From an uncultured Neisseriaceae bacterium (GTDB lineage Bacteria > Pseudomonadota > Gammaproteobacteria > Burkholderiales > UBA11063): a stretch of DNA of 13,502 bases. Below are positions 13,389 through 13,502 of this stretch, piece by piece; the first letter of the stretch is position 1, and every line of letters starts with the position of its first letter. The stretch is from contig CAITEL010000237.1 of NCBI GenBank assembly GCA_903891375.1, positions 1 through 13,502 of the forward strand. Direction: 5' to 3'. The position numbers were made by a program, and so were the translations under genes. The notes below the pieces were generated by a model. It saw only the letters and a list, made by a program, of their open reading frames with translations. It had not been told where the DNA came from and ran no database searches.

Positions 13389-13502
13389 ATCCCAGATTTT
13401 TCCGAAATTGCGCTTAAATCACTGCTATTATTAATTTTTGGCAGTTAGTTCATATGCTCACTTACACCAATTCTAAACTTTTCACAATATCATCTAAGTC
13501 GA
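13373..13502 (-). mobile_element. Probable end of an insertion sequence, running out of the window
   Basis: Homology between the two paralogous genes breaks abruptly at 13372/13373, and the sequence to the right starts GGGGTTCCATGCGTAAATCC, plausible as an insertion-sequence terminus. About 90 bp inside it a minus-strand reading frame ends at 13462 and continues off the window, as expected for a transposase read toward this end. The other end, the target duplication and the family cannot be seen, so the call is an inference from the junction and layout. A deletion or recombination endpoint is the alternative. Confidence 0.45.
13462..13502 (-). CDS. 3' end of a gene leaving the window, possibly a transposase
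   Basis: Only the last 12 codons are present on the minus strand, reading DLDDIVKSLELV and then a TAA stop (13462-13464). The acidic/hydrophobic pattern is a reasonable C-terminal helix, and the position just inside a probable insertion-sequence end suggests a transposase. The fragment is too short to identify. Confidence 0.3.
   Translation of the reverse strand, partial: DLDDIVKSLELV

Noticed and set aside
1..13502. CRISPR arrays, tRNA or rRNA genes
   Set aside because: No regularly spaced repeats, cloverleaf-like segments or rRNA-like stretches were seen on either strand by reading.

Overview
The window looks like part of a low-GC conjugative plasmid: a plasmid replication gene and a KfrA-type regulator sit next to a block of F-type (MPF-F) transfer genes. 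Base composition is strongly A+T biased by eye. Together with proteobacterial Sec signal peptides and an F-type transfer system, this suggests a low-GC gammaproteobacterium of the Francisella/Fangia/Piscirickettsia kind. The host is an inference from composition and gene content; nothing in the window names it.

Layout. (1) Positions 1-2048 hold a Rep_3/RepB-family initiator on + and a convergent KfrA-like DNA-binding coiled-coil gene on -, with a rho-independent terminator between them. (2) Positions 2049-2362 are a non-coding stretch dense in palindromes, with divergent promoters. (3) Positions 2363-10321 form a tight + strand operon: three unrecognised small genes, traU, a small gene, F-type trbC, a DsbC-like isomerase, a short DsbA-like oxidoreductase, an unrecognised exported protein, a Cys-rich exported protein that resembles the front part of TraN, and traN. 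Junctions are often 1-8 nt overlaps (TTGA, TAATG, GTGA), so translational coupling is likely. (4) Positions 10367-11178 hold a small two-helix membrane protein on +, then a - strand pair: a ribbon-helix-helix-like protein and a coiled-coil protein with a C-terminal membrane helix. The pair has its own strong promoter and an internal terminator. (5) Positions 11323-12705 return to +: a lytic transglycosylase, traW and an unrecognised gene. (6) Positions 12706-13502 hold a - strand gene, a second copy of the preceding unrecognised gene that has lost its 3' end, and what looks like the end of an insertion element running out of the window.

How they work together. TraU, TraW, TrbC and TraN are periplasmic or outer-membrane proteins of the F-type mating apparatus needed for pilus assembly and mating-pair stabilisation. 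The transglycosylase opens peptidoglycan for the channel. TraU (16 Cys) and the two TraN-like polypeptides (36 Cys in all) need disulfide bonding, and the DsbC-like and DsbA-like genes in the same operon are placed to provide it. The ATPase (TraC), TraB/K/E/L/V, TraF/H/G, the coupling protein and the relaxase are not in the window and must lie elsewhere.

The most interesting points are the apparent split of TraN into two overlapping genes, the gene order that separates traW from traU, the palindrome-rich control region (with a 12-bp palindrome that recurs beside the ribbon-helix-helix gene), and a diverged duplicated gene whose second copy ends at an insertion junction.
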